From JAIBBV01 sp044347745 (lineage in GTDB: Bacteria; Bdellovibrionota_C; UBA2361; JAFLCA01), in contig JBIKUD010000009.1 of the NCBI GenBank assembly GCA_044347745.1, forward strand, positions 33,055 through 97,054: a stretch of DNA of 64,000 nt, written 5' to 3'. The position numbers and the translations under genes were made by a program. Below, one piece after another: positions 26,769 through 35,877 of this stretch (position 1 is the stretch's first letter; every line of letters begins with the position of its first letter). The notes under the pieces were generated by a model. The model worked only from the letters and a program-made list of their open reading frames with translations. It did no database searches and had not been told where the DNA came from.

Positions 26769-27143
26769 TCAGGGCACAGGCGGCCCGCGCCGCGGGCTGA
26801 TCTCAATTCGCGACTGATCTATACCAATTTTTGTATTATACCCGCCACGTTTTGGATCAAGCTGATGCATGACGGTAATACCTGAGCAATCATCGCGGCA
26901 GGCTACCGCAACTTCCGCTACATTGAGCAAAAAAGTTCCACTACCTAAATTGAGCTCTACCACCGCCGATTTCCCCTCCGCATCTTGGCCCCTCTTCAGC
27001 GCCTCGCTTATTTGACGAAACCCATCGTCAATTTTTACTACCTGGCCACTTTTAAAAATAAGCATGGCAGCATCTCCGGCGTAGGCTTCAGAGGCTACAA
27101 AACCCGACAAAACAATACCAATCGCTTTTAATGACACTTTCAT
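26769..27143 (-). CDS. Small secreted protein of unknown function
   Basis: 124 aa with a signal peptide (MKVSLKAIGIVLSGFVASEAYA-G, cleavage near 22). Mature part: FKSGQVVKIDDGFRQISEALK, a beta-strand pattern, and two cysteines in ACRDDC that could form a disulfide. A Pro-rich C-terminus (RRGPPVP) ends the protein. Convergent with the transpeptidase (stop codons 12 bp apart). No family recognised. Confidence 0.65.
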   Translation of the reverse strand: MKVSLKAIGIVLSGFVASEAYAGDAAMLIFKSGQVVKIDDGFRQISEALKRGQDAEGKSAVVELNLGSGTFLLNVAEVAVACRDDCSGITVMHQLDPKRGGYNTKIGIDQSRIEISPRRGPPVP

Positions 27144-27313
27144 TTGCTCTTACTCCCACTAAACAGTCCAAGTTGACCCAACTACCTAAGAGTGCGTAAC
27201 AAAATTATAGCTACGGCCTTCATTTTGTTGGGCGCTCTTATACTTTAATTGGCAAAATGCTACGATACCTAACCCTTAGCCCTATCCGTATTACAGACTA
27301 TGAGGACCGCCAA

Positions 27314-28723
27314 ATGGCCAAAAAGCTACACCTCTATAATACCCTTTCTAGGCAAGTAGAAGAATTAAAAACTCTTGTTCCCAACGAGGTGCGTTTATAC
27401 TGCTGCGGACCCACAGTCTATAATTACCAACACATTGGAAACCTCCGGACCTATATCTTCGAAGATCTGCTCACTCGCACTTTACGGGCTGCTGGCTATT
27501 CGGTGAAGCACGTAATGAACATCACCGATGTGGGGCACCTCGTCAGCGATGCTGATGAAGGTGAAGACAAAATGCTGGTCGCCATGCGGAGAGAGAAGAA
27601 AAAATCCGCAGAAATTGCCCAGTTTTATACAGACATCTTCTTTAAGCATTGCGAACAGCTGCACATAAAACGCCCCGATGTGGTTTGTAAAGCGACCGAA
27701 CACGTTCGCGAAATGATCGAGCTGATTCAACGCATAGAAAAGCGTGGCTTTACCTATATAAGCGGCGGCAATGTATATTTCGATATCTCGAAATTATCGG
27801 ATTACGGTAAATTAGCCCAATTAGACCTTCAAAAATTGATGGCGGGAGCACGTATAGAGGTTGACTCCAACAAACGTAATCCACAAGACTTTGTACTATG
27901 GTTCACAAAATCAAAGTTTGAGAACCAGGAGTTGCAGTGGGAATCTCCTTGGGGCACTGGCTACCCTGGCTGGCATATTGAGTGCAGTGCCATGGCTATG
28001 CGTTATCTCGGAGATGCTTTCGATATCCATTGCGGTGGCATAGACCATATCCCCGTTCATCACACCAATGAAATTGCCCAATCTGAAGCTGCTACGGGGC
28101 ACCCCTGGGTGCATCACTGGATGCATGGCGAGTTCTTGGTCTTTAATAAAGAAAAAATGTCCAAATCTAGCGGCGGATTTATCACACTTGATACCGTTAC
28201 CGAACGGGGTATCGATCCCCTCGCGTACAGATTTTTCTGCCTGGGAGCTCATTATCAAGCCCAACTTTCTTGGAGCTGGGAGGCACTTGAAAATGCTGCA
28301 CAATCACTCACCAAACTAAAGGCAAATGTTATAGCGTTGAAAGCCGAAGCCAAGGAACCTAGCCCTGATCTGGACGCTTCAGCGCAAGAACACCTCGATT
28401 CATTTTATGCAGCTTTCTTTAACGACCTGAATGCGCCAAAAGGCCTTGCGGTATTGTGGAATGCGTTAGGCGATAAACGACTGAGTGCGAGTATGAAACT
28501 GGCACTCGTCTACAAGCTAGATGAAATACTTGGCTTAGACATGCAGTCATGGAAGGAAAGCCAAGTTGAAGCGCCAGCTGCCGTGCTTGCCCTTCTTGCA
28601 CAGCGTGGAGAAGCACGAGCCGCGAAAAATTGGCCAGAGGCTGACAGATTAAGACTAGAGATTGAGAAAGCCGGGTTTTTGGTTGAGGATGTCAAGGGAG
28701 TTCAGAAGCTCAAAAGCAAATAG
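27314..28723 (+). CDS. cysS: Cysteinyl-tRNA synthetase
   Basis: Charges tRNA-Cys. From the ATG at 27314 (GAGGA upstream) the protein is 469 aa. Class I signatures: YNYQHIGN with HIGN at 40-43 and KMSKS at 281-285; the zinc ligands C31 (CCGPTVYN), the GYPGWHIECSAMAMRYLGDAFDIHCGGIDH region and HHTNE are typical CysRS. An upstream in-frame ATG at 27257 would add 19 residues not found in the family. Confidence 0.97.
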   Translation: MAKKLHLYNTLSRQVEELKTLVPNEVRLYCCGPTVYNYQHIGNLRTYIFEDLLTRTLRAAGYSVKHVMNITDVGHLVSDADEGEDKMLVAMRREKKKSAEIAQFYTDIFFKHCEQLHIKRPDVVCKATEHVREMIELIQRIEKRGFTYISGGNVYFDISKLSDYGKLAQLDLQKLMAGARIEVDSNKRNPQDFVLWFTKSKFENQELQWESPWGTGYPGWHIECSAMAMRYLGDAFDIHCGGIDHIPVHHTNEIAQSEAATGHPWVHHWMHGEFLVFNKEKMSKSSGGFITLDTVTERGIDPLAYRFFCLGAHYQAQLSWSWEALENAAQSLTKLKANVIALKAEAKEPSPDLDASAQEHLDSFYAAFFNDLNAPKGLAVLWNALGDKRLSASMKLALVYKLDEILGLDMQSWKESQVEAPAAVLALLAQRGEARAAKNWPEADRLRLEIEKAGFLVEDVKGVQKLKSK

Positions 28724-28745
28724 AATAGGAAAATAGATACAACCC

Positions 28746-30488
28746 ATGAAATATCACTTTGGTAGGGCTTACTTAAAAGTCTCACTAGCTAGTTTCTTCT
28801 GTTGTCTCTCACCCCTTATAGCTTTGGCCCAAGAAAGTTTAATTGTTGATAGCCAGCAGCCTCCTATTTTCCAGGCTCTATCCCAATATCAACAAAAAAC
28901 CAAAGAAGCTTTGCAAGCAAATCCTCCTGTCTTAAATTTGCTAGACCTTAGCGATGACGCAAAAAAAGCCCTAGCACTTGCGCTTGAAGACAACACACTT
29001 CGGCAAAAACTAAGTGATCCTATTACTAAAGTTCCCTACAGAAACGAAGTATTTACTGCTCGGCCTGTTCGCGCGGGTGACGGTGCAGACTCAGATTCCC
29101 AATGTGCAAATAAAATCTGCTGGTCCTTTGAAATATTCAATTTTACCAGACATTCCAGCTTGAGAGCTGTAGTTAATTTGACCGATGCAAAGCTAATAGG
29201 AATTAAAGAATTTAAAACACTTCTGCCTGAAATCCCCACTCACCTAGAAAAGCTCGCAATCGAAATTGCTAGCCGCACACCAGAAGTGCAAAAGCAGCTT
29301 GGTCTAAAACCGAATCCCGATAATTTTGTGATGGCCGGAACCAAAACCGCCCTCAATCGAAGCCGCTGCGAACGCTCTGAACATCTTTGCGTTGCTCCAA
29401 CATTTGTTGTTGGCAAGCGAGCACTATGGTCAATTGTTGATCTTGTTGAAGGCAGAGTAGTTGGCACCCGATTTACCGAATGGAGCGAGAATGCGCCAAT
29501 TGCATTTACCGAAGACCGGATTCGCGACGAGCATATTTTACGGGAACTTTGCCAAAAATCCTCCTCCTATTCACGAGATGGCTGGACTTTCCAATACCAC
29601 CTCACATCGTCGGATGGCCTAGATATCAGCCAGTTACGCTACAAAGGCAAACTGCTACTTCAAAGCTTTAAAAACGCAGACTGGCATGTCAGTTATTCTG
29701 ATAAAGATGGCTTTGGATATAGCGATGCGGTGGGATGCCCGCTCTTTAGTGCCGCAGCCGTAGTTCCAGCCACGCTTCCAAAGACCAAAGAGTTGACCTG
29801 GGCAAACTGGCCAGCGGGCTTTGAGTTTCACATCGACTTTCTAAGTAAGTTATGGCCACTCCCCTGTAATTATTACTACGAGCAACGACTGCAACTTTTT
29901 TCTAACGGAACGTTTAGACCAGCAGTTGCAAACGTTGGGAGAGGCTGCGGAGAACCTGGTATGTATCGGCCAGTCATGCGCCTTGAGCTTCCTTTTGACT
30001 CTGCCTATTTTGATGTTTGGAATGGGGCCTCTTGGGACACCTGGACACACGAGAAGTGGGAAGTGATCAATAAAGACACTGCCGTAACGGTAGAAGGATA
30101 TCGCTATCGCGTTCGCAACGCTGACGGCAGTGGGTACTACTTGGCCCCAGGCCGCGGACAGTTTGGAGACAAAGGCAGAGGCGACAACGCTTGGACCTAT
30201 GTAGTTCTTAATAAAGGGCTTGATGAAGAAGGAAAAGCAGACCTTCCAACTCTTGGACCGTGCTGCAACACCAACCATGAACAAGGACCAGAAAAGTTTA
30301 TCGGCCCAAATCCTGAACAAATAGCGGGTAAAAAACTAACACTTTGGTACGTGCCGCAAATGCAGAATGAAAGCAAAGCTGGCTCAGAATATTGCTGGGG
30401 AAATACGGTTATTAAAGATGGGAAAGTGGAAAAACTGGAGTACCCATGTGTAGCTGGTCCGCTTTTTGTTCCATTTGAGAAGCCCTAA
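28746..30488 (+). CDS. Large secreted protein, possibly copper-amine-oxidase-like fold
   Basis: 580 aa with a signal peptide (cleavage near LIALAQ-E, residue 29). Two N-terminal alpha/beta stretches (CWSFEIFNFTRHSSLRAVVNLTDAKLIGIKE and APTFVVGKRALWSIVDLVEGRVVGTRFTEW) precede a beta-rich region (DGWTFQYHLTSSDGLDISQLRYKGKLLLQSF; YYYEQRLQLFSNGTF; GMYRPVMRLELPFD). That layout reminds me of copper amine oxidases, with N2/N3-like modules and a beta-sandwich, but the TPQ-tyrosine motif NYD and the HxH copper pair are not visible, so it would be a non-catalytic relative if at all. Many cysteines suggest disulfides. Coupled to the next gene by a 1-base TAATG overlap. Fold assignment is tentative. Confidence 0.7.
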   Translation: MKYHFGRAYLKVSLASFFCCLSPLIALAQESLIVDSQQPPIFQALSQYQQKTKEALQANPPVLNLLDLSDDAKKALALALEDNTLRQKLSDPITKVPYRNEVFTARPVRAGDGADSDSQCANKICWSFEIFNFTRHSSLRAVVNLTDAKLIGIKEFKTLLPEIPTHLEKLAIEIASRTPEVQKQLGLKPNPDNFVMAGTKTALNRSRCERSEHLCVAPTFVVGKRALWSIVDLVEGRVVGTRFTEWSENAPIAFTEDRIRDEHILRELCQKSSSYSRDGWTFQYHLTSSDGLDISQLRYKGKLLLQSFKNADWHVSYSDKDGFGYSDAVGCPLFSAAAVVPATLPKTKELTWANWPAGFEFHIDFLSKLWPLPCNYYYEQRLQLFSNGTFRPAVANVGRGCGEPGMYRPVMRLELPFDSAYFDVWNGASWDTWTHEKWEVINKDTAVTVEGYRYRVRNADGSGYYLAPGRGQFGDKGRGDNAWTYVVLNKGLDEEGKADLPTLGPCCNTNHEQGPEKFIGPNPEQIAGKKLTLWYVPQMQNESKAGSEYCWGNTVIKDGKVEKLEYPCVAGPLFVPFEKP

Positions 30489-31387
30489 TGAGTTCGGCTT
30501 ACTTTATGAAGACCACTTGCCTTACACTTGCTTCCATTTGTTGCCTCCTCGCTTTCTGTAAAGCAAGCTACGCACAATCTGACAGCAGCTCTCATTGCGC
30601 AAGAACTCCTCAATTCGCAATTTCGCGGGGAATAAAAAATCCAATAATCTCTACCTCAGACCGCATGAGGACTGGAATCAGCTTATATCAGCAAAATCCT
30701 GACGGCAGCATGTCCAAACCACTTCAGCTGCCATCATGGACCAGCGCTGGCCGCCTGGGAGGGTTTGTAGTTGATCAATTGGGGAACATATTTGTAGTGC
30801 CCGTGCCAAATGTGAATACCCTTGAAAATCCGCCCGAGAAACAGAATTGGATGTATAAAATTGATTCTGTCACCGGGGAACTAGAGGTTTTTACAAAGTT
30901 GCCTGTCTCAGTACTACCAAGCCAACTGAATCCGTATGGCTTACTTGGGTTAGCTTATGATTGCAGTAATAAGCTGCTCTACGTCACCAGCGTATCTGGC
31001 TCAAGCGCAGACAAAGAAATAGGCAAGGTGTTTATTGTAGATGCCACTTCTGGGACTATTTTTGATTCGTTACATGGAATTGACGCCCTTGGAATAGGTA
31101 TAGCCGTAGATGCTGGAAAACCTTGGGCCTACTTAGGAAAAGCCCGAAGCTCTGAAATAGTTCGAGTAGCGCTTACTCCTAAAGGTCTTTTCGAAAACAA
31201 AACCCTTGAGGCAGTAACGAGAATTGATTTGTTTGATAAACTGAGAGCCCGCAAGATTAGAAGCAGCTCTGTTGGGATAATTATCTCGACTACCGAATTT
31301 TATTATAATCTTATTGCTCAGACCGAATTTGAACAGCCCACTTTAGAATATGACTTTAGAAATAGACGCTTGAGGCGACTACAATAG
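30488..31387 (+). CDS. Secreted beta-propeller-like protein
   Basis: 299 aa. A signal peptide ends near KASYAQ-S (residue 30 of the frame; the internal ATG MKTTCL at residue 7 may be the true start). Repeated blade-like units: GGFVVDQLGNIFVVPVP, WMYKIDSVTGELEVF, LLGLAYDCSNKLLYVTSVSG, GKVFIVDATSGTIFD, GIGIAVDAGKPWAYLGKA, the pattern of SMP-30/NHL-like propellers. Catalytic residues are not identifiable. Its start overlaps the stop of the 580-aa gene, so both are made together. Confidence 0.7.
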   Translation: MSSAYFMKTTCLTLASICCLLAFCKASYAQSDSSSHCARTPQFAISRGIKNPIISTSDRMRTGISLYQQNPDGSMSKPLQLPSWTSAGRLGGFVVDQLGNIFVVPVPNVNTLENPPEKQNWMYKIDSVTGELEVFTKLPVSVLPSQLNPYGLLGLAYDCSNKLLYVTSVSGSSADKEIGKVFIVDATSGTIFDSLHGIDALGIGIAVDAGKPWAYLGKARSSEIVRVALTPKGLFENKTLEAVTRIDLFDKLRARKIRSSSVGIIISTTEFYYNLIAQTEFEQPTLEYDFRNRRLRRLQ

Positions 31388-31407
31388 GCTTCACATCCCC
31401 AGACTGT

Positions 31408-31962
31408 ATGAATCGAAACCTGCCAACTCTTCTGCCGCTTGTAATCTTGGTTCTTATGACCAGCATACTGGCTCTACTTGGAAGACAGTGGTGGTGCGGT
31501 CTAGGAGACTTCGCCATATGGAATTTTGAAGCCAAGCATAGCTCGCAACACATTATCGACTGGTACACGTTTTCACATATCATTCATGGCTTCCTTTTTT
31601 TTGGTGCACTCCATGCATGCCGGTCCAAAGTTCCAACACATTTGCACCTTAGCTTAGCTCTCTTGTTTGAAGCCTGCTGGGAAGTAGTGGAAAACTCCCC
31701 TTTTATTATTGATCGGTATCGCACGGTGACTATTGCCCTCGACTATTACGGAGATGCAATTTTTAATTCAATTGCTGACGTAGGATTCTGTACCCTGGGC
31801 TTTTTGTTTGCCGCGCGTTTTCCGTGGAAAGTGACTGTCTCTATCGCAATTGCTTTCGAACTCTTTACGCTTTATTTTATTCGCGACAACCTGACTTTAA
31901 ATGTGATTATGCTGCTGTGGCCAATTGATGCGATTCGCGAATGGCAATCTTTATTGAGCTAG
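31408..31962 (+). CDS. DUF2585/UPF0314 membrane protein
   Basis: 184 aa with four hydrophobic spans. Family hallmarks are dense: GRQWWCGLGDFAIWNFEAKHSSQHIIDWYTFSHIIHGF, ALLFEACWEVVENSPFIIDRYR, LDYYGDAIFNSIADVGFCTLGF, FIRDNLTLNVIMLLWPIDAIREW. Function in this family is not established. It closes the three-gene cluster, 20 bp after the propeller protein, suggesting that the membrane protein serves the two secreted ones. Confidence 0.85.
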   Translation: MNRNLPTLLPLVILVLMTSILALLGRQWWCGLGDFAIWNFEAKHSSQHIIDWYTFSHIIHGFLFFGALHACRSKVPTHLHLSLALLFEACWEVVENSPFIIDRYRTVTIALDYYGDAIFNSIADVGFCTLGFLFAARFPWKVTVSIAIAFELFTLYFIRDNLTLNVIMLLWPIDAIREWQSLLS

Positions 31963-31979
31963 AGCGTTCACCCAAATAT

Positions 31980-33092
31980 TCAACGGGATACAGTTACTTT
32001 TCCAAGTCCAAAAGTTCTTCCATTAACCTGGATCTCTAATGTATGCACTCCTGGGTGCACGGTACGAGTAGTTAACTGAGCAAATGAGATTTTTTTTCGA
32101 AAGGACTCTGAGGCCCCTGGCTGCAGCTGTATATTTTTTAGCTTAAAAACTTTAGGCGATTTTTTGCCTGAGGCTTTAACAAAATGAACCACCAAGTCAA
32201 CTTCTAAAGACTGAGTCTTTTTTTTAGTGCTGGTGAGCTCAAATGACACGTCAAGGCTTGTCCCAATTTTTAGTGCGCGCGGGTTCAGAGCCACCCGCCC
32301 AACTTTCACTTGTGGGCTATCTCCAACCCCAAGCAATTTTAAAGCACCAACGTCGCCCCGCTTAACTGCCGAACGGAGCGCATGGCGAACTATCCATGTG
32401 CCATGTTCCCACTGCTCTTGCTTCCAAGCAGCCAAGGTTTGGTACAAAAGTTTTGGATTATCCTTTCCAATATCATTTAAATTGTTAGCCACCGAGCGAC
32501 GCACATACAACTCAGGGTCATCTCGCAATACCTTCAGCAAAGGCAAAATTGGAGTTGGGTCCTCCTGAAAACGTCTCAGTCTTGGGGCCCAAGGCAGTCG
32601 TGGCCTCGTTCCTTCTGACACGAGACGACGCACATGCACACTGGGGTCAGTAGTCCAGGTTTTTAATTTTTTGAGGCTTTTTTCGGGGTATTTATCGATA
32701 AAAAAGCGCAAACTAAATTCTGCTGTAAATCGCTGAGTGAGTTCGTATTGAAGCTCCATAGATTCTTCAAAATGCTCGAGGCCATACTTGGCGACGTAGA
32801 ACACATGCGGCAGATATACAAATGGCGACATCCCCCATGAACCAGAACTCGCGAGTGTCGGCCCCAAGGACTCGTGCAAAATGGGAGCAGCTTTATCGAA
32901 TTGCTTTGGTAGCGTGTCGGCAAGAGCCTCAGCAATCTGTCGAGCACGAGGCATAAGTTCAAGAGTCTCGTACCCCGCAAGCGCCAGTTCTAGGAAATGT
33001 TTTCTATCAAAATCAGACCAAACACGACTAAGCATTTCAGAAATTTGCTTGGGAACGTCGGGGCCGTACTTTGACTTTAGTGTCTCAGCCAT
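31980..33092 (-). CDS. AlkD-like DNA alkylation repair / HEAT-repeat protein
   Basis: 370 aa. Residues about 20-240 form HEAT-like helical repeats of the AlkD family: SRVWSDFDRKHFLELALAGYETL, EFSLRFFIDKYPEKSLKKLKTWTTDPSVHVRRLVSEGTRPRLPWAPRL and DPELYVRRSVANNLNDIGKDNP. The C-terminal 110 residues are a beta-sandwich-like extension (VGRVALNPRALKIGTSLDVSFELTS..). The VHVRRLVSEGTRPRLPW stretch is typical of this bacterial subfamily; glycosylase activity is not demonstrated by sequence. Convergent with the DUF2585 gene, minus strand. Confidence 0.85.
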   Translation of the reverse strand: MAETLKSKYGPDVPKQISEMLSRVWSDFDRKHFLELALAGYETLELMPRARQIAEALADTLPKQFDKAAPILHESLGPTLASSGSWGMSPFVYLPHVFYVAKYGLEHFEESMELQYELTQRFTAEFSLRFFIDKYPEKSLKKLKTWTTDPSVHVRRLVSEGTRPRLPWAPRLRRFQEDPTPILPLLKVLRDDPELYVRRSVANNLNDIGKDNPKLLYQTLAAWKQEQWEHGTWIVRHALRSAVKRGDVGALKLLGVGDSPQVKVGRVALNPRALKIGTSLDVSFELTSTKKKTQSLEVDLVVHFVKASGKKSPKVFKLKNIQLQPGASESFRKKISFAQLTTRTVHPGVHTLEIQVNGRTFGLGKVTVSR

Positions 33093-33119
33093 AACTTAAG
33101 ACGTTTGAAATTCGACAAA

Positions 33120-34169
33120 CTATTTTTTACTAGCGAGAATCTCTACGGCAGCACGAAAATCTTGGGCCACATGAGTGGGATTGCACGAAAAGTTGCCATC
33201 CTTTCCGCCCATTCCTGTTTGAACCAGAATTGACTGAAGTCCAGCATTCTCAGCAAGTTTAATGTCCAAAGTCGTATCACCAATTACGACGCTGCGGGAT
33301 TTATCGATCGAAAGTTCTGCAAAAGCGAGATCTATCATTCCTGTTTTCGGCTTGCGACAAGAGCACTCTTCAGCATGGCTATGTGGACAAAAGTATATCT
33401 TATGTATCTTGGCACCACCGGCTGAAGCAGCCTTCAATAAAACTCTATTCACGCGATAAAAATCTTCGCGACTAAAATATCCCATGCCGATTCCAGGTTG
33501 GTTTGTCACCAAAACCGTAAGGTACCCTAATTCATTTAACTGCTTCAGCCCCTCCACTACCCCAGGCAACAATTTCATCTTTTCGGGTTCGCCTAGGTAC
33601 TCGACGCTTTCATTGAGGGTTCCATCTCTATCCAAAAAAGCAACAGGCTTTGAAGTGGTTTTGGGTAGTTCTATACAACCGTAAAGCAGACGTTCCGCGG
33701 CCGTTTCAATAAGAGTTGTAGACGACTTCCCTGCAACTAATGGAATAAGCTCGACGCGTCCCCCGTAACTTTCAACCAAAGGCGCGGAGCTTAAGTTTGT
33801 TTTTGAATAGTCAGCCGCCTTTACATAGAAGTCTGGCTTCAGCGCCGAAATATTAGAGTTATTGTTTTGTTCGTCGAACACAAAAACAAAATCGACCGAC
33901 GAAAGTCCCGCCAAAATTCTAGCTCTATCTGTCTCAGAAACTATAGGCCGACTAGGGCCTTTATTTTTTCGGACAGAAGCGTCCGAATTAATTCCAACGA
34001 TCAAAACATCAGCGAGTGCTTTGGCCTTCTCCAAATATTCAACATGTCCACTGTGTAAAAGGTCAAATACTCCTGACGTATAGGCGACACGCTTGTTTGC
34101 TGTGCGCAGATCGTCACGCAATACGGCTAAGGTATCCCTTGTTGAAATTTTCTTATGCGACGGTGTCAT
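33120..34169 (-). CDS. Nucleotidyltransferase-HAD phosphatase fusion (HldE C-domain + GmhB-like)
   Basis: Two enzymes of ADP-heptose-type synthesis in one chain. Numbering from a TTG at 34187; the ATG at 34169 (residue 7, AAGGA 8 nt upstream) is the likely start, 349 aa. Residues 33-165: cytidylyltransferase-like fold with VFDLLHSGH (HSGH 45-48), GINSDASVRKNKGPSRP and SVDFVFVFDE, as in the RfaE/HldE adenylyltransferase domain. Residues 181-350: HAD phosphatase with DRDGT (186-190), TNQPGIGMGYFS, zinc-type FCPHSHAEECSCRKPKTG and VIGDTTLDIKLAENAG, as in GmhB. The sugar-kinase domain usually fused to HldE is absent. Products are probably heptose-linked LPS precursors, but another sugar is possible. 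Confidence 0.88.
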   Translation of the reverse strand: MTPSHKKISTRDTLAVLRDDLRTANKRVAYTSGVFDLLHSGHVEYLEKAKALADVLIVGINSDASVRKNKGPSRPIVSETDRARILAGLSSVDFVFVFDEQNNNSNISALKPDFYVKAADYSKTNLSSAPLVESYGGRVELIPLVAGKSSTTLIETAAERLLYGCIELPKTTSKPVAFLDRDGTLNESVEYLGEPEKMKLLPGVVEGLKQLNELGYLTVLVTNQPGIGMGYFSREDFYRVNRVLLKAASAGGAKIHKIYFCPHSHAEECSCRKPKTGMIDLAFAELSIDKSRSVVIGDTTLDIKLAENAGLQSILVQTGMGGKDGNFSCNPTHVAQDFRAAVEILASKK

Positions 34170-34638
34170 TCGGATGGTCCTTGGCAAATTGCAGTGGGCA
34201 CTTTAGCAGATATGCGGATGACAGAAAGGCCCGAGGTTAGATTGAATGAGTCTACACTGCTGTCAAACTGCCCGTAGATGCAAGCGACTGAAGTAGAGCT
34301 AACTGCTTGATAATGTTAGTTATATAAAATCTGTCCTGCCCGGGCTCATATTCTGAGATAATACGCCCTGATGGGGCAGAATTTCATAAAAACCTTATAA
34401 CTACCTGATTTACATAAACAACCCGTCTTTTTATGGAGGCCTAGAAAGATTGGACTTCGCTCTCCAGAGCAGTTCGAAAACGGACTTACTATTAACCGAA
34501 AGGCTGCAGCTTAAGCACTCAATCAAAGCGGGGGAAGATCAGCTACGGCTTCGCCATTGCAGTATACTTCGCGAGTGGTAAAGGCGGAAATTTAAATCGT
34601 GAGCGGTATATACTGAGCGCAGCTTGGCTAATAAGAAA
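34170..34638. other. Intergenic region with no gene seen
   Basis: About 470 bp between two minus-strand genes. No credible ORF. An imperfect dyad (CTGCCC near 34337 with GGGCAG near 34375, with inner GGGC/GCCC) and a CAGTATA/TATACTG pair near 34560-34615 are present. It probably holds the fusion gene's promoter; nothing further can be supported. Confidence 0.45.
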
Positions 34639-35802
34639 TCAAATCTCAGCAGAGAATATTTCCTCTATCCCGGTTAGCCAATTAAGACACATCGTGCCGT
34701 TAATAAGTCTTCTACTCGCATCACGCGAAAGGCATATCGCTTTGGAATCAGGAATACTTGCTGACAATGCGCTCAGGCGTGAGACATCTCGTTCGTCAAT
34801 TTTGTCTTTCGATTTAATCTCGACCAAAAGCGTTGGCCGACCAGGCCTCTCGATAACTAGGTCAACCTCAGACGTCTCGTCCACTCTAAGATGACTAAAG
34901 GTGAAACGGCTCCGATTGTACTCATCTCGGCGAATTATTTCATTCACGAGAAAGCTTTCAAACAACAAACCATACTCAAAAGTACCCGGAGTCGGTTTAA
35001 GCGACAAAGTGCGCTGTAATGCTCTAACAAGGCCAAGGTCATAGAAGTAAAACTTGGGTGCTGCCTTCTGCCGTCTTCGAACTGATCTACTATAAGCAGG
35101 CAAGAAAAACCCAACCAACGTGTCAGCAAGGATCTGGAAATACGCTTTTATCGAAACCGAGCTCACCCCCACATCCCGCGCAATTTTTTCATAGTTAACC
35201 AAGTTAGTATTTGCGGCGGCTGCCACCTCTAGGAAACGTGAAAATGGCTCAATTTGCCGCACTAACTGCTCAACAATAATTTCTTGCTCTAGATAAGTTG
35301 AAACGTAAGAGTGTAGATACTCCTCTTTAAAATCATTTTCTTTCTCGACTACCGTCTTTGGCAAACTCCCCCACTGCAGAACTTCCTCAAGGTTAAAGTC
35401 TGAACCAAGCTCGGAAACAGTCAGTGGAAATAACTTATAGGTGAGAGCCCTGCCGGCGAGCAGATTAACTCCAGACCTCTTCAGCTTGCGCGCGCTAGAG
35501 CCGGTAAGTCCAAAATGTATTCCATGCTCTTCTATCAGCAGATGAACCTCATTGAGCAATGCAGGCACACGCTGAACCTCGTCAATCACAACAATTTCAG
35601 GTTGACGAGACAAGGCAAGGATCTGTTCCCGCAAGCGCCACGGTGAGGCGACAAGCTCAAGGTAAGTTCGAGAATCAAGGAGGTTGAATGTTAAGGCTCG
35701 CTCGCCAAAAGTAGTACGAAGGAGCGAACTTTTACCCGTGCCGCGTTGCCCAAACAGAAAGAAGCTACGGCCTTCTGGCAATGATATCAAGCGCTTATAC
35801 AT
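34639..35802 (-). CDS. AAA ATPase with DUF4143 domain
   Basis: Numbered from a start at 35808, 389 aa; the second ATG at 35802 (MYKRLISLPEG) may be used because the first lies inside an inverted repeat. Walker A GQRGTGKSS (20-28), Walker B IVVIDE (72-77), sensor TGSSARKL (116-123) then the DUF4143 region with YLEQEIIVEQLVRQIEPFSRFLEVAAAA, winged-helix-like VNYEKIARDVGVSSVSIKAYFQILADTLVGFFLPAYSR and a C-terminal nuclease-like FTFSHLRVDETSEVDLVIERPGRPTLLVEIKSKD. Such proteins are common, often solitary and mobile; function is not established. Codon use looks like the neighbours. Confidence 0.88.
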   Translation of the reverse strand: MYKRLISLPEGRSFFLFGQRGTGKSSLLRTTFGERALTFNLLDSRTYLELVASPWRLREQILALSRQPEIVVIDEVQRVPALLNEVHLLIEEHGIHFGLTGSSARKLKRSGVNLLAGRALTYKLFPLTVSELGSDFNLEEVLQWGSLPKTVVEKENDFKEEYLHSYVSTYLEQEIIVEQLVRQIEPFSRFLEVAAAANTNLVNYEKIARDVGVSSVSIKAYFQILADTLVGFFLPAYSRSVRRRQKAAPKFYFYDLGLVRALQRTLSLKPTPGTFEYGLLFESFLVNEIIRRDEYNRSRFTFSHLRVDETSEVDLVIERPGRPTLLVEIKSKDKIDERDVSRLSALSASIPDSKAICLSRDASRRLINGTMCLNWLTGIEEIFSAEI

Positions 35803-35805
35803 ACC

Positions 35806-35852
35806 CAAACAGCTACTTTAGAATTTGCGTCGAATTCTAAAGTAGCTGTTTG
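35806..35852. repeat. Perfect 20-bp inverted repeat at the ATPase start
   Basis: 35806-35825 is the exact reverse complement of 35833-35852, with a 7-nt loop TGCGTCG. It covers the first start codon of the DUF4143 ATPase and ends 26 bp before the peroxiredoxin stop. A transcript of either strand would fold into a very stable hairpin. The minus-strand copy is followed by GGGTATG, not a T-run, so it is not a standard terminator for the peroxiredoxin gene. Confidence 0.9.
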
Positions 35853-35877
35853 ATTTTAGCAAGGGCCAAGTTCCCTA

